Assembly: GCA_902491915.1 (NCBI GenBank)
Contig: CABUJL010000021.1
Span: 1 to 22,164 of the forward strand
DNA from: an uncultured Collinsella sp.
GTDB taxonomy: Bacteria > Actinomycetota > Coriobacteriia > Coriobacteriales > Coriobacteriaceae
Direction: 5' to 3'
DNA length: 22,164 nt
Translations under genes and position numbers: made by a program
The notes under the pieces: generated by a model
The model's database searches: none
Told to the model about the DNA's origin: nothing
What the model saw: the letters and a program-made list of their open reading frames with translations, nothing else
Shown: in pieces, positions 22,122-22,164 of the stretch
How positions within the stretch are numbered: the stretch's first letter is position 1
Layout: each line of letters begins with the position of its first letter

Positions 22122-22164
22122 TACAATAGTTCAACTCGTGTAAACGCAGGGAAGGGACATTCAT
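22122..22164 (+). promoter_or_regulatory. Leader of the next gene (start probably at the window edge)
   Basis: TACAAT (22122-22127) is a possible -10 without a clear -35. GAAGGGA (22151-22157) is a plausible ribosome site, and the window ends in AT at 22163-22164, five bases later, which would be a start codon if the next base is G. The stretch 22057-22121 holds nothing else that I recognise. Confidence 0.35.

Overview
The window looks like a chromosomal segment of a high-GC Gram-positive gut actinobacterium of the class Coriobacteriia. Collinsella is my best guess, made from protein flavour and architecture rather than any search. The basis is GC-rich codon use with clear AGGAGG-type ribosome binding sites, class B and class C sortases with LPXTG substrates, a PF06541-type membrane protein, and purE and purF-purM-purN in one neighbourhood.

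Layout. (1) 1-2244: a perfect 19-bp inverted repeat, then purE, a class B sortase and a divergent MoaE-like protein, all on the + strand and ending in a hairpin terminator. (2) 2245-14189: a sortase-assembled pilus cassette. It has a good extended -10 promoter, a giant LPDTG surface protein of about 2,700 residues, a SpaA-type major pilin (LPSTG), a class C sortase and a small LPTTG minor pilin. (3) 14264-15493: a convergent minus-strand multi-pass membrane protein. (4) 15741-19484: purF, purM and purN, with purM/purN overlapping, closed by a terminator. (5) 19499-22164: an orphan PTS IIA protein behind a 34-bp dyad, a membrane-anchored PpiC foldase, a GatB/YqeY-domain protein, two REP-like palindromic elements, and the leader of a gene that probably begins at the last two bases.

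How it works together. The four pur products act in de novo IMP synthesis: PurF makes phosphoribosylamine, PurN formylates GAR, PurM closes the imidazole ring, and PurE handles the carboxylated intermediate. The pilus cassette looks self-contained: the class C sortase should polymerise the major pilin, with the giant protein as probable tip adhesin and the small LPTTG protein as probable base or accessory pilin.

Two observations stand out. First, the giant adhesin's signal peptide (start 2436) and its body (open to 10617) are in different frames, and the break falls in a run of nine G (2606-2614). Eight G would join them into one secreted 2,726-residue protein, so this looks like a slipped-strand ON/OFF switch, shown here in the OFF state (or a homopolymer error). 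Second, the whole cassette is bracketed by two copies of a 58-bp terminator element (2187-2244 and 14190-14247, 57/58 identical). Without the cassette, a single bidirectional terminator would lie between the convergent moaE-like and membrane-protein genes. This suggests the pilus locus is an insertion, possibly excisable by recombination, within an older purine-gene neighbourhood.
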